DNA of 64,000 bases from Sneathiella sp. HT1-7. GTDB lineage: Bacteria > Pseudomonadota > Alphaproteobacteria > Sneathiellales > Sneathiellaceae. Where the stretch lies: positions 496,001 to 560,000 of the forward strand of contig NZ_JAJFZN010000001.1 of assembly GCF_020731145.1 (NCBI RefSeq), given 5' to 3'. Shown here piece after piece: positions 18,631 to 27,530 of the stretch (the first letter of the stretch is position 1; each line of letters begins with the position of its first letter). The position numbers were made by a program, and so were the translations under genes. Below the pieces are notes generated by a model that had not been told where the DNA came from, did not search any database, and saw only the letters and a program-made list of their open reading frames with translations.

Positions 18631-19365
18631 ATGAAGAAATTATGCGTCAATTATCTGGCTTTAATCTGCGCTGTCGCTCTTATGGCGATGGTCAGCACGA
18701 CGACCGCATTTGCCCAGAGTGCGCATCAACCTTCAACTGTCGTGGAATTATATACATCACAAGGATGTAGCTCCTGTCCGCCGGCAGACAAATTGCTCGG
18801 TGACCTCATCAAGAATGAGGCGGTTATGGGACTCTCCTTCGCCATAACCTATTGGGATTATATCGGCTGGAAGGATGTTTTTGGCAATCCCGATAACGAT
18901 GATCGTCAGGTGGAATATCGCGGTCGATTTAATTCACGCTATGTATATACACCGCAAATGGTTGTTGGCGGGGAAGCCCATGTTGTCGGCTCTGACCAGA
19001 GCGGTGTAAACGCTTTAATCGAAAAGTACGCGGATCACGCGAAAAATCTTGCGCTTGAATGGGTCTTTAACGGAGACGAGCTAGAGGTGAAACTCCCGTC
19101 GGGATCCGGCAACGCAACTGTATGGCTCATAGATATTGACCGCACAAAAGATGTTGATATCCAGCGGGGTGAGAATACCGGACGGATTATTACCTATCAC
19201 AACGTGGTCCGGAAAATCCGCTCCCTTGGGGAATGGACAGGCGATGAAAGAACCGTTGCCCTCAACCTCGCGGAAATGCGCGCGGAAGGCCGGGATGGCT
19301 GCGCTTTGATCGTTCAGGAGAAAGGCTATGGGCCTATCCTCGCCGCACTGGAAGTCATGCTATAA
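18631..19365 (+). CDS. DUF1223 thioredoxin-like exported protein
   Basis: The 244-residue protein has a signal peptide (LALICAVALMAMVSTTTAFA, cleavage near residue 30) and the DUF1223 thioredoxin-fold signature VVELYTSQGCSSCPPADKLL, with a CxxC pair at about residues 46-49. The family's function is not established; a periplasmic redox role is a reasonable inference. It stands between acnA and a NUDIX gene on the plus strand, 119 nt after acnA beyond the terminator. Confidence 0.88.
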   Translation: MKKLCVNYLALICAVALMAMVSTTTAFAQSAHQPSTVVELYTSQGCSSCPPADKLLGDLIKNEAVMGLSFAITYWDYIGWKDVFGNPDNDDRQVEYRGRFNSRYVYTPQMVVGGEAHVVGSDQSGVNALIEKYADHAKNLALEWVFNGDELEVKLPSGSGNATVWLIDIDRTKDVDIQRGENTGRIITYHNVVRKIRSLGEWTGDERTVALNLAEMRAEGRDGCALIVQEKGYGPILAALEVML

Positions 19366-19431
19366 AAGCATTTAGTTGATCCTCCCTTCACTCTCAGGCA
19401 CTATGTTCGAAAAGAATAAGAATGGTGCTCT

Positions 19432-20241
19432 ATGACTAATAAAGAAGTTCCCCTAAAACCTGCTGCCACGGTTTTGCTGATCCGTGACTGCGTCAAAAAA
19501 AATGACAAAATTGAAGTCTTCATGGTGGTCCGTCATCACCAGATTGACTTTGCCTCTGGTGCGCTGGTTTTTCCGGGCGGCAAGGTGGATAAGGGGGATA
19601 TGGACCCGGCACTGCTCGATCACTTGCCTGAGAACGAACGCGGAGAAGATTCTTTGCGCGCCTTTAAAATTGCGTCAATCCGAGAAAGTTTTGAGGAAGC
19701 CAACATCTTGCTCGCTCGCAACCGGGAAACCGGCGCTCTTGTCACCCATGACCGCCTGGAATCTCTTGCTGCAAAATACAGGATGCCTCTTCAAAGCGGT
19801 GAACTGCCAATCCTGGATATGGTGCGCGCTGAAAACCTGGAACTTGCAACCGATCTTATGGGTCATTTTGCGCATTGGATCACGCCAACGCATATGCCGA
19901 AACGCTTCGATACTCATTTCTTTATCGCCAAGGCACCGCCACATCAACTTGCAGCGCATGATGGCGAAGAATCTGTGGATTCAGTCTGGGTTGGCCCTCA
20001 GGAAATTATGGAAGAGGCCGATAAAGGAAATTACACGGTGATTTTTCCGACCCGCATGAATGTCGAGGCGCTGAGCCGATTCAGTTCCAGTGAAGACGCC
20101 GTCATGAACGCGCATGGAACCGATACCTTCACAGTCCTTCCTCAGATGGAAGTCACAGACGAAGGAAAGTTCCTTCTCATCCCGAAAGAGGCCGGATACA
20201 GTGTCACCCGACGCCGCATTGATGAAATTATGGATAAATAA
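19432..20241 (+). CDS. NUDIX hydrolase
   Basis: The 269-residue protein is of the longer NUDIX type, related to acyl-CoA or nucleoside diphosphate pyrophosphatases. It reads VVRHHQIDFASGALVFPGGK around residues 28-47, then a split NUDIX box ending REsFEEANILLAR near residue 85. The insertion between the glycine-rich loop and the REXXEE helix is typical of this subgroup. The substrate cannot be inferred. It lies 66 nt after the DUF1223 gene, and its stop abuts the convergent gene that ends at 20242. Confidence 0.82.
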   Translation: MTNKEVPLKPAATVLLIRDCVKKNDKIEVFMVVRHHQIDFASGALVFPGGKVDKGDMDPALLDHLPENERGEDSLRAFKIASIRESFEEANILLARNRETGALVTHDRLESLAAKYRMPLQSGELPILDMVRAENLELATDLMGHFAHWITPTHMPKRFDTHFFIAKAPPHQLAAHDGEESVDSVWVGPQEIMEEADKGNYTVIFPTRMNVEALSRFSSSEDAVMNAHGTDTFTVLPQMEVTDEGKFLLIPKEAGYSVTRRRIDEIMDK

Positions 20242-20568
20242 CTATACAAGCAGGGACAGTGCAATACTGACGCCCTTGATCAGCATTGAAAAAATTGCGC
20301 GGTCTCTTGCTTCTTTCTCCGATACCCAGCTTGAAAGATCCGACAGCTCCGATTTACACTCACGAAATGCGGTGGTGAGAGCAGCATAGTCGCCATCACG
20401 TTCCGCGATCTGTTTGACCTGTAGTGCCTGTATTTCACCATAGACGGCGGCTTTCGATCTTTCCAGGTTCGCCAATTGTGAAGATGGTAATTGAGAAACG
20501 TCTTGAGTATTCAACGCCGCTTGCGCCTTTTCCAACTTAGCGAAAGCGTCACGATAACTATTTGCCAT
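20242..20568 (-). CDS. Unknown small protein with coiled coil and C-terminal hydrophobic segment
   Basis: I do not recognise this 108-residue protein. It is helical with heptad-like charged sequence (SYRDAFAKLEKAQAALN, then LANLERSKAAVYGEIQALQV) and ends in a hydrophobic stretch IFSMLIKGVSIALSLLV, so it may be tail-anchored. The ATG at 20568 has GGAGGAAGTA directly upstream. That start lies inside the 3' end of the upstream lipoprotein gene (11-bp overlap), so the two are probably translationally coupled and may act together. Confidence 0.7.
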   Translation of the reverse strand: MANSYRDAFAKLEKAQAALNTQDVSQLPSSQLANLERSKAAVYGEIQALQVKQIAERDGDYAALTTAFRECKSELSDLSSWVSEKEARDRAIFSMLIKGVSIALSLLV

Positions 20569-21661
20569 TACTTCCTCCGATATGAGATTGTGTGGAAGCA
20601 TTCAAGTGGAAACTCTGCGTTGACTCGCTGTCGCTGGAAAGTGCCGACATAGCACTCTTGACTTTCGCAGCGGTCTCCAGGAGCCCACGCAATTTTTCAT
20701 GAAAGAGAAGAGATTTGGATGTCGCAGTAATAGGCGGGCTGGCGGATTCTTCAGCGTCCTTTAGCGTCGTTTCAAGCGTTTCATGCGCTTTGACCATGGC
20801 AATCAAGGTAGCTTGCGTTTCACTTAACAGTAAATCTAAGTTCTGACCCAGTTTCTGGATCGACACAAGCCGCTCAATCGCCGAACTACGCACATCTGCA
20901 CTATCATTTTCCGATGCCTTCAGATAGGCCAGCTTGTCCTTCCATATATGCGTATCAAATCTTATGGCGTTGTTGGCAATCGACCGCAATCCGCCTTTGC
21001 ACAGTCGCAAACTCGACATATCCGTCTCAAAATCATTTTTCGGGTAGGTATAGCTGCATTTGCTGGACTGATCGGAAACGGCTCCGATATCAAAATAAAG
21101 AAGGAGGGCAATTTTTTTTAGCGCCGTCCCTCCCTTTTCAACGATTGGAAACAACTTCTTATCCCGCTCGGGCAAGATAAACAGTTTGCCAAAGAGACTG
21201 ATGTCATTGACGAGCTCATTTGAATCCAGAAATGAAAGAGAGTGCGCCAGGTTAAAATTTCCCGAGCTTAGCTCCTTCAAGTTTCCCCCCGTACCGACCA
21301 GTTTAGAGTATTCCGAAGAAAGCGATTTTCCCGAGGCAACGGCTGCCAGGGTTTCAGCATATCCATTGAGAGCCGTTAAAACGCTCTGCCTTGCGGCAGT
21401 ATCCGAGGCACTGAAGAGGGGCTTTAAGTTAGTGTCCGGGTTACCACCCAGTTCAAACTGAAATTTCAGGTTATCAGTAAAGCCAAGAGTATTTATCTCT
21501 TCGGCAAGTGCGAACTCTTTGGTGATAATGGCTGAAAGCGCCACAACCCCGCGGGAAAAATCGCCGACTTCCTCGGTCAGCAGCACATCATCAATAACAC
21601 TGCAAGCGGTAAATCCGGGCAGGGAACTAATAAGAATAAAGATTTGAAGCAGCCGTTGCAT
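20558..21661 (-). CDS. Putative lipoprotein of unknown function
   Basis: The 367-residue protein starts MQRLLQIFILISSLPGFTAC, a signal sequence ending in a lipobox-like FTAC, so a membrane lipoprotein is likely. The rest is mainly helical and polar, with no catalytic motif that I recognise. Two cysteines occur in the middle (SSKCSYTYPKND and RLCKGGL). An in-frame start four codons upstream is possible. It overlaps the small coiled-coil gene downstream. No family is assigned. Confidence 0.68.
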   Translation of the reverse strand: MQRLLQIFILISSLPGFTACSVIDDVLLTEEVGDFSRGVVALSAIITKEFALAEEINTLGFTDNLKFQFELGGNPDTNLKPLFSASDTAARQSVLTALNGYAETLAAVASGKSLSSEYSKLVGTGGNLKELSSGNFNLAHSLSFLDSNELVNDISLFGKLFILPERDKKLFPIVEKGGTALKKIALLLYFDIGAVSDQSSKCSYTYPKNDFETDMSSLRLCKGGLRSIANNAIRFDTHIWKDKLAYLKASENDSADVRSSAIERLVSIQKLGQNLDLLLSETQATLIAMVKAHETLETTLKDAEESASPPITATSKSLLFHEKLRGLLETAAKVKSAMSALSSDSESTQSFHLNASTQSHIGGSNGK

Positions 21662-21765
21662 GTGCCAACACAATGTTTATTGGATCAATCACAGCTTACT
21701 TGGATATCGCGCGTATATAATACAATCAAAAAATACCATAGGGTGTATTTCGTGACGGTATTAGA

Positions 21766-21795
21766 AAAATTCGAGTGGGAGGCTTTCGCCTCCTC
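21766..21795 (-). terminator. Likely htpG terminator
   Basis: On the minus strand GGAGGC-GAAA-GCCTCC forms a 6-bp stem with a GAAA tetraloop, extended by GAG/CTC, followed by AATTTTT. It lies just downstream of the htpG stop at 21801. Confidence 0.6.
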
Positions 21796-21800
21796 CTCGT

Positions 21801-23678
21801 TTAATTGGAAATGCTGTTCGCCATGAAATCGGCCATGCGTTTTGAAAAGGCAACAGGGTTTGCAACCGGATCACCTTCAACAATATGCGCCTGATCAAGA
21901 AGAAGAAGCGCCGCGTCTTCTAAGGACGTCGAAGACCCATTCTTCTGAGCATTCTTTGCCAGCTTCTTGATTAACGGATGCTTGGGGTTTATTTCCAGAA
22001 TGCGCAAATTATCACTTGCGCCGAACTGTTTGTGGGCTTTAAGCAATTTTTCAAGATGGATGTCCATATCCCCCTCATCCGCGACGAGGCAGACAGGGCT
22101 TCCAGTCAAACGGGACGAAATCCTGACATCCTTTACCTTGTTCTCAAGCACAGTTTTAAACAAGGCGATCAGGCTGTCCATATCTCCGGGAGGCGTTTTG
22201 TCTGTTTCTTCAGCTTTTTCTTCCGCATCGGCAATCTTATCGAGATCGGAGCCGCCCCGGGTCACTGATTTGAAGGGCTTCCCATCAAATTCATTCACCC
22301 TACTCAGCCAGAAACTATCCACGGCATCGGCAAGCAACAGAACTTCAATCCCCTTCGCCGCGAATCCTTCAAGCTGCGGGCTCGACTTCAACGCCTCAAG
22401 ATCTTCACCGGTAATATAGTAGATCGCGTCCTGGCCTTCTTTCATCCGGCCGATATAGTCTGCGAGGTTAGTACGCTCCTCTTGTCCGGTGCTATTGAAA
22501 AGCGACATTTTGAGAATGCGCTCTCCATTGACGGTATCCTCATATATTCCTTCTTTCAGGACGGCGCCAAAGTTACCCCAGAATTTAGCAAAATTCTCCG
22601 TGTCTTTGGTTGCTTTCTTCTCAAGCTCGCCAAGCACCTTCTTGATCAACCCGCTGCGGATTTTCTGCAGGACCGGATTATGCTGCAACATTTCACGGCT
22701 GACGTTAAGCGGTAGATCTTCTGAATCCACAACCCCGCGCAGGAAGCGCAGATAAGCCGGGATCAGCTCTTCACAATCATCCGTGATAAAAACCCGCTTC
22801 ACATAGAGTTTAAGCTGAGATTTACGTTCGGGGTTGAACAAGTCAAACGGGGGTTGCTCCGGCACGAACAAAAGCATCGTATATTCGATACGCCCTTCTG
22901 CTCGGCTATGTAATGTCAGCCACGGCGTATCAAAAGCCTGCCCGACATGATGGTAAAATTCGGTATATTGTTCGGGCGTTATCTCTGATTTCTGGCGGGT
23001 CCATAAGGCGCTTGCGCTATTAAGCGTTTCGTCTTCCTCACCTTGCGCTGCCGATTTCAGGATAACCGGAATTGCGATGTGATCCGCGTAAGTCTTGATA
23101 ATCTGGCGAAGCCGGGCGCTCTCCAAATATTCTTTTGCCTCTTTACGCATATGCAAGACAATTTGTGTGCCGCGCGTTTCCTTAGTGCCCGGCTCGACGG
23201 CGAATGATCCATGCCCTTCGGATGACCATACAGTTGCTGTCTCTTCCCCGGCCCGGCGGCTTGTCACCGTCACCTTATCCGCCACCATGAAAGCGGAATA
23301 GAAGCCAACGCCGAACTGCCCGATCAGGGTCACATCCTTGGAGGCGTCGCCTGTCAACTGTTCGGAGAACCTGGAAGTACCCGAACGAGCGATCGTGCCA
23401 AGGTTATCGATCATGTCCTGCTCAGACATGCCGATGCCATTGTCTTCAATCGTCAAAGTGCGGGCTTTTTCGTCTATCGAGATAGTAATTTTGAATTCCG
23501 GATCATCTTTGATCAGGTCCGGATTTGTCAACGCTTCATAGCGTAACCGGTCACAGGCATCTGAAGCGTTAGAGACCAGCTCCCTCAAGAAAATTTCCTT
23601 TTCACTGTAGAGGGAATGCGTCACAATATCTAAAAGCTTGGCGACCTCCGCCTGAAATTCATGTGTTTGCTCTGTCAT
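21801..23678 (-). CDS. htpG: Molecular chaperone HtpG (Hsp90)
   Basis: HtpG is the bacterial Hsp90, an ATP-dependent homodimeric chaperone in the cytoplasm. The 625-residue protein has the GHKL ATPase motifs ELVSNASDACDRLRY (about 26-40), IEDNGIGM (about 80) and GQFGVGFYSAFMV (about 115), then middle and C-terminal domains of normal length. I chose MTEQTHEFQAEVAKLL (ATG at 23678) over an in-frame start six codons upstream, because this is the family N-terminus. A heat-shock-type promoter lies upstream. Confidence 0.97.
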   Translation of the reverse strand: MTEQTHEFQAEVAKLLDIVTHSLYSEKEIFLRELVSNASDACDRLRYEALTNPDLIKDDPEFKITISIDEKARTLTIEDNGIGMSEQDMIDNLGTIARSGTSRFSEQLTGDASKDVTLIGQFGVGFYSAFMVADKVTVTSRRAGEETATVWSSEGHGSFAVEPGTKETRGTQIVLHMRKEAKEYLESARLRQIIKTYADHIAIPVILKSAAQGEEDETLNSASALWTRQKSEITPEQYTEFYHHVGQAFDTPWLTLHSRAEGRIEYTMLLFVPEQPPFDLFNPERKSQLKLYVKRVFITDDCEELIPAYLRFLRGVVDSEDLPLNVSREMLQHNPVLQKIRSGLIKKVLGELEKKATKDTENFAKFWGNFGAVLKEGIYEDTVNGERILKMSLFNSTGQEERTNLADYIGRMKEGQDAIYYITGEDLEALKSSPQLEGFAAKGIEVLLLADAVDSFWLSRVNEFDGKPFKSVTRGGSDLDKIADAEEKAEETDKTPPGDMDSLIALFKTVLENKVKDVRISSRLTGSPVCLVADEGDMDIHLEKLLKAHKQFGASDNLRILEINPKHPLIKKLAKNAQKNGSSTSLEDAALLLLDQAHIVEGDPVANPVAFSKRMADFMANSISN

Positions 23679-24003
23679 CTGTGTATTACACCTCAAAAAA
23701 TTTTCCTCTATCGTCTATATGACTAATGAGCCAAATTCATTCAAGGATAAAAGGAGGACTTTATCAAGCTGGGAGGTGAAGTCGGCCCACCCCGAGGGGC
23801 GCAGAAAATCGGGGCAGGCCATTCACAGATCAACAACATATTTGCGTAGATGGAGGTGATCAGTACCCAATCATATATATAATTGGAACGATCGTTCAAG
23901 TATTATTTTCTAATTTTTTTCTTAATGACCAAGTCGTGAATTCACATCCGCGCAAGATGTGACGTCCTCCTGTATATGCTAACAGAGAAGACGGACTTCG
24001 CCG
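23679..24003. other. Divergent intergenic region htpG/gntR
   Basis: These 325 bp separate htpG (minus) from the GntR-family gene (plus). They hold the heat-shock-like promoter, a hairpin at 23784-23820 (GGCC-CA-CCCCGA pairing with TCGGGG-CA-GGCC) and a perfect 12-bp palindrome GAACGATCGTTC at 23886-23897, followed by an AT-rich tract. No ORF with coding character is seen. Confidence 0.6.
23716..23745 (-). promoter_or_regulatory. Candidate RpoH (sigma-32) promoter of htpG
   Basis: On the minus strand CTTGAA (23745-23740) is followed after 18 bp by CATATA (23721-23716), about 40 nt upstream of the htpG start. CTTGAA at -35 is the mark of alphaproteobacterial RpoH promoters, and htpG is a classic heat-shock gene. 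The -10 match is only partial. Confidence 0.5.
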
Positions 24004-24732
24004 ATGCCCCATTTTAAGTCGCAAAAAGATGACCGCCCCTATTCCCCACCAAAGCCACTGTATGAACAGGTTAAATCCTATGTGTTAAAGAATATGGAAT
24101 CCGGGGAATGGCCCGCCTATTTCCAGCTTCCCTCCGAACATACCCTGGTTCGCGAAATGGGAATTTCCCGGATGACAATTCATCGCGCTCTTCGCGAATT
24201 GACACAAGCCGGATTTCTGGAACGCATTCAAGGTGTCGGTACTTTCGTTGCCGCCCCGAAAAAACAGCCAAAAGTACTGGAGCTCCGCGAAATTGAAGAC
24301 ATTATTCGCGGCCATGGAGGGCGGCATCAATGCGACGTTCACTTTTTGCAAGAAGAGCCGATTGAAAAAGATGCCGCTGCGATGATGTCCATGACGCCGG
24401 GCGAAAAAGTCTATCGGTCCTACTTCGTTCACCGAGAAAACGGGTTGCCGGTCATGCTGGAGGACCGCTATGTTCACCCGAAATTCATGCCGGAATATCT
24501 GGAAACAGAATTCACCCATGCGACCGCGGATACTCATCTTAGCCGAAAATACGCCCTGCTATCCCACTCTCATGTGATTCAGGCCGCTGTGTCCAATGCA
24601 GAGATTAATCATTTTCTCGAACTGGAGGCCACAACCGCCTGTATCGTCATTAATCGCAAGAGCTGGCTCGGTGACGACGTCGTTTCCGCCGCACGCCTCG
24701 TATTTCCTGGGAACAGAATCCAGCTTACATAG
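24004..24732 (+). CDS. GntR-family regulator, HutC-like (UTRA domain)
   Basis: The 242-residue protein has an N-terminal winged helix (PLYEQVKSYVLKNMESGEWP, then REMGISRMTIHRALRELTQAGFLERIQGVGTFVA) and a C-terminal UTRA ligand-binding domain (FVHRENGLPVMLEDRYVHP, HVIQAAVSN, ending ARLVFPGNRIQL). It most resembles the histidine-utilisation repressor HutC. No hut genes occur in this window, so its target is elsewhere or differs. A 12-bp palindrome at 23886 upstream may be an autoregulatory operator. Confidence 0.85.
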   Translation: MPHFKSQKDDRPYSPPKPLYEQVKSYVLKNMESGEWPAYFQLPSEHTLVREMGISRMTIHRALRELTQAGFLERIQGVGTFVAAPKKQPKVLELREIEDIIRGHGGRHQCDVHFLQEEPIEKDAAAMMSMTPGEKVYRSYFVHRENGLPVMLEDRYVHPKFMPEYLETEFTHATADTHLSRKYALLSHSHVIQAAVSNAEINHFLELEATTACIVINRKSWLGDDVVSAARLVFPGNRIQLT

Positions 24733-24752
24733 CAGAAATCGCTTCCACGCCG

Positions 24753-26255
24753 TCAGACGGCTGCTACTACCGGCTTTGATTGATCCCTGTTCGTCGATTT
24801 TGCCGCAGTCTTTCCGGCACCCTTCGCAGAAGAAGTGTAGAGGTTTTTAAGCGCATCGACGACGAGTTCTTTATCGATATAGGGATCCGAGCCTTGATAT
24901 TTGCAGGCCGAGATAATCTGATCCACGATAAACTTTGGCTGATAGCAGGCCAAATCGAAACTGTTGTTCACCTGCAATTCCTCGATAACAGTATCAAGGA
25001 TCTCTTCCGATATTTTCAACCCGCGGGATTCCCCAACCATTTTGAAAATTTCGAAATACTGTTCTCGGGAAGGACCAACCGTTTCCAGCTTATAGGGGAT
25101 ACGCCGCAAAAAGGCAGGATCCATTAGATCATCTGGTGAAAGGTTGGTCGAAAAGATCACCAACTCGTCAAACGGCAGCGAGAAACTTTTACCGGTATGC
25201 AGCTTAAGATAATCAATACGGCTTTCAAGCGGAACGATCCAGCGGTTTAACAAATCTTCCGGACTGACCAACTGGCGACCGAAGTCATCGATGATGAAGG
25301 TACCGTTAGAAGCTTTCACATGCAGAGGTGCTTCATAATACTTAGCGTGGACATTAAAGCTAAGATCAAGCATTTCCAGCGTTAGTTCACCCCCGGTAAT
25401 AACAACCGGACGTTCGCATGGAACCCAGCGACCGTCAAACTCTTCTCGGCGCAAACCGGAATTCTTCTTCTTGTCGTTTTCGCTACCGAATTTTGGTTTA
25501 TGAATGGCAGGATCAAAGACCTTAACAATCTGCCCATCCACTTCGAAACAATAAGGAACATAAATAACATTTGCGAAAATCTCGGCAACTTTCTCCGCGA
25601 CTGTCGTTTTCCCGTTACCGGGAGGTCCGTAAAGAAGAATGCTCTTACCCGCATTCACCCCCGGCCCGAGACGGCGCACAAAGTCTTCCGTAATGACCAG
25701 ATTTTCAAAGCTTTTTTCGATCTTCGCCTGTTCAACCCGCTCATTCGTAATTTTCTGTTGATTAATCCGCGCTTGATAATCTGTAAGGGATACCGGCGCT
25801 GGCCCGACATATTGGTTCTGTTCCAGCGCTTCAATGGCGAAGCGCTTTCCTGCCTCTGTCATAACATAGCGTGTTTCAGAAAAGGTCGATTGGTCGGCAT
25901 TTCCCAGTGATTCAAGAAATTTCCGATCACCTGCTTCCTGTATAAGGCGATTAACAACGCCAATGGGGAGCTTGATCGCAGCAGAAAGCTCTGAGGCAGT
26001 TTCCAGCGTATTGGCATACATCAGCTTCAGGAGGATTCGCAGCAAGTTACCACTTGGAATGCCCGTATCTTCAATGGTTTTGGGTGCCCGTGGGGCTTCA
26101 TAGATTGCCCGGTCGAGCTGTTCCTGTGTCAACGCGCCAAGCGCAACAAGGTTCTCGCCAAGTCGGCCCCCATTCTCCTTCTGGCGATGAAGGGCAATTT
26201 TTATATCCTCTGGCGTGACCAGATTTTGCGCCAACAAGATATCACCGATGAGCAT
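24753..26255 (-). CDS. AAA-family ATPase with N-terminal MshEN-like domain
   Basis: The 500-residue protein begins MLIGDILLAQNLVTPEDIKI and continues with a repeat-like GERL/NLV pattern, resembling the N-terminal domain of GspE/PilB-type ATPases. A winged-helix-like middle follows, then an AAA domain with Walker A LYGPPGNGKTTVAEK (about residue 230), Walker B FIIDDFG and an arginine-finger region AFLRRIPYKLE. The ATG at 26255 has TTGGAGAAAA upstream; an in-frame extension of 29 codons is unlikely. No secretion or pilus genes are adjacent, so its client is unknown. Confidence 0.75.
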   Translation of the reverse strand: MLIGDILLAQNLVTPEDIKIALHRQKENGGRLGENLVALGALTQEQLDRAIYEAPRAPKTIEDTGIPSGNLLRILLKLMYANTLETASELSAAIKLPIGVVNRLIQEAGDRKFLESLGNADQSTFSETRYVMTEAGKRFAIEALEQNQYVGPAPVSLTDYQARINQQKITNERVEQAKIEKSFENLVITEDFVRRLGPGVNAGKSILLYGPPGNGKTTVAEKVAEIFANVIYVPYCFEVDGQIVKVFDPAIHKPKFGSENDKKKNSGLRREEFDGRWVPCERPVVITGGELTLEMLDLSFNVHAKYYEAPLHVKASNGTFIIDDFGRQLVSPEDLLNRWIVPLESRIDYLKLHTGKSFSLPFDELVIFSTNLSPDDLMDPAFLRRIPYKLETVGPSREQYFEIFKMVGESRGLKISEEILDTVIEELQVNNSFDLACYQPKFIVDQIISACKYQGSDPYIDKELVVDALKNLYTSSAKGAGKTAAKSTNRDQSKPVVAAV

Positions 26256-26529
26256 TCGTTTTCTCCAATTATAGTTCCGCCAAACAGTGTGTTCAAAACA
26301 CGGATTTACGGCAGGCATTCCGCCAATTAGCCCCCAAGACATACCTGATTTTCGTTAACGCAAGGTTATCCAAGGCTATAAAAGTTAAAATGTGCACCAT
26401 ATTCCCCTTCTGCTATTGATGATTTTGGGAATACCGACGGGAATGCAGCTAAATGGTTGTTGAAATGGCGCAAAGGTAGTAATTCTGTAGCATCAAGTAT
26501 ATTCAAAGCTGAATTTCGCGGGCAAAGCT

Positions 26530-27063
26530 ATGTCAGACTATAAAGCGCTATTATCTGTCTTTTCGAAAGATCGTGTAGGTCTGATTTCCCTTGTTACAGG
26601 GCATCTTTTCGACAAAGGAATCAATCTTGGAGACACCTCCTTTGCCGTTCTTGGCAAGGGCGGCGAATTTACGAGTGTGATTGATATTCCTGCTGATGTC
26701 CCGGAATCAGAACTTATTGAGGAACTCCGTACTCTGGAGGGGATGCAGGACGCAGATATAGACGTTCGGCGCTTTGCTTTTAACGGTGGCGATACCCCGC
26801 CCACAGATATTACCCATCATATTCGGTGTGAAGGACCGGATCAGCCCGGTGTTCTGGCGCGACTATCTGAAGTTTTCATCGATTTTGACGCCAATATTGT
26901 TCGGCTAAAATCCGATCAGATCGACCGGGAGGGTCAGACGATTTTCGTCACGCGCTTTTCAGTCTATATCCCAGCCACGCGGGCAGACAACTGCCTTGCC
27001 GCGCTCGACAACACCGCAAGTGCGCTTGGGCAAACATTGACAGCAGAGCGCTCCGAAATTTGA
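26530..27063 (+). CDS. ACT-domain protein, GcvR-like
   Basis: The 177-residue protein consists of two tandem ACT domains: residues ~5-75 (ALLSVFSKDRVGLISLVTGHLFDKGINL) and ~88-170 (RCEGPDQPGVLARLSEVFIDFDANIVRL). This is the layout of the glycine cleavage repressor GcvR and related amino-acid-sensing proteins. No gcv genes are near, so the regulatory role is inferred from the family only. Confidence 0.8.
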   Translation: MSDYKALLSVFSKDRVGLISLVTGHLFDKGINLGDTSFAVLGKGGEFTSVIDIPADVPESELIEELRTLEGMQDADIDVRRFAFNGGDTPPTDITHHIRCEGPDQPGVLARLSEVFIDFDANIVRLKSDQIDREGQTIFVTRFSVYIPATRADNCLAALDNTASALGQTLTAERSEI

Positions 27064-27069
27064 GAATGT

Positions 27070-27432
27070 TCAGGCGTTTTTGAAAAACAGGAACGCAAAC
27101 AGGATCATATTAAGGAGCGCGATCAGCGACGAGATGATGGCAATAGGCTCATATTCCATCATGCCCGCATAGAGCAACCCAACTCCAATCGTCAGGCCAA
27201 TGACGCTAACATGCGCAAGCCAGTATGTCAGCTTGGCAAACTTCGCCGCAGCAACAGCGGGCCAGTTTTTATAAATGAGACCCATGAGGCCCATCGTCAC
27301 CCACCCCAATAAATTGAGATGCGCATGCGTTGGCATTTGAGAATGATCCTGCGTGGCGGACATATAGATCCCGAGGATCATCCCAAGAATGATGTAAACC
27401 GCCGCGGATTTTACAAATTTTTCTGCGAGCAT
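27070..27432 (-). CDS. Small haem-copper-oxidase subunit I-like membrane protein
   Basis: The 120-residue protein has four hydrophobic segments and the motif MPTHAHLNLLGWVTMGLMGLIYKNWP, which resembles a fragment of cytochrome oxidase subunit I including a conserved histidine. It contains too few helices and histidines to be an oxidase by itself. Stand-alone proteins of this type are widespread in alphaproteobacteria and have no settled function. It is convergent with the ACT gene, 6 nt apart. Confidence 0.6.
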   Translation of the reverse strand: MLAEKFVKSAAVYIILGMILGIYMSATQDHSQMPTHAHLNLLGWVTMGLMGLIYKNWPAVAAAKFAKLTYWLAHVSVIGLTIGVGLLYAGMMEYEPIAIISSLIALLNMILFAFLFFKNA

Positions 27433-27530
27433 TACTCTCTCCCATCAAAATTGCCGCAAAACCTTTTTTTCTGATGGTTAAGAGAAGTCTAATTTTCTTA
27501 ATTTTGCAATCGGAATTTTATCTTGAGGAG

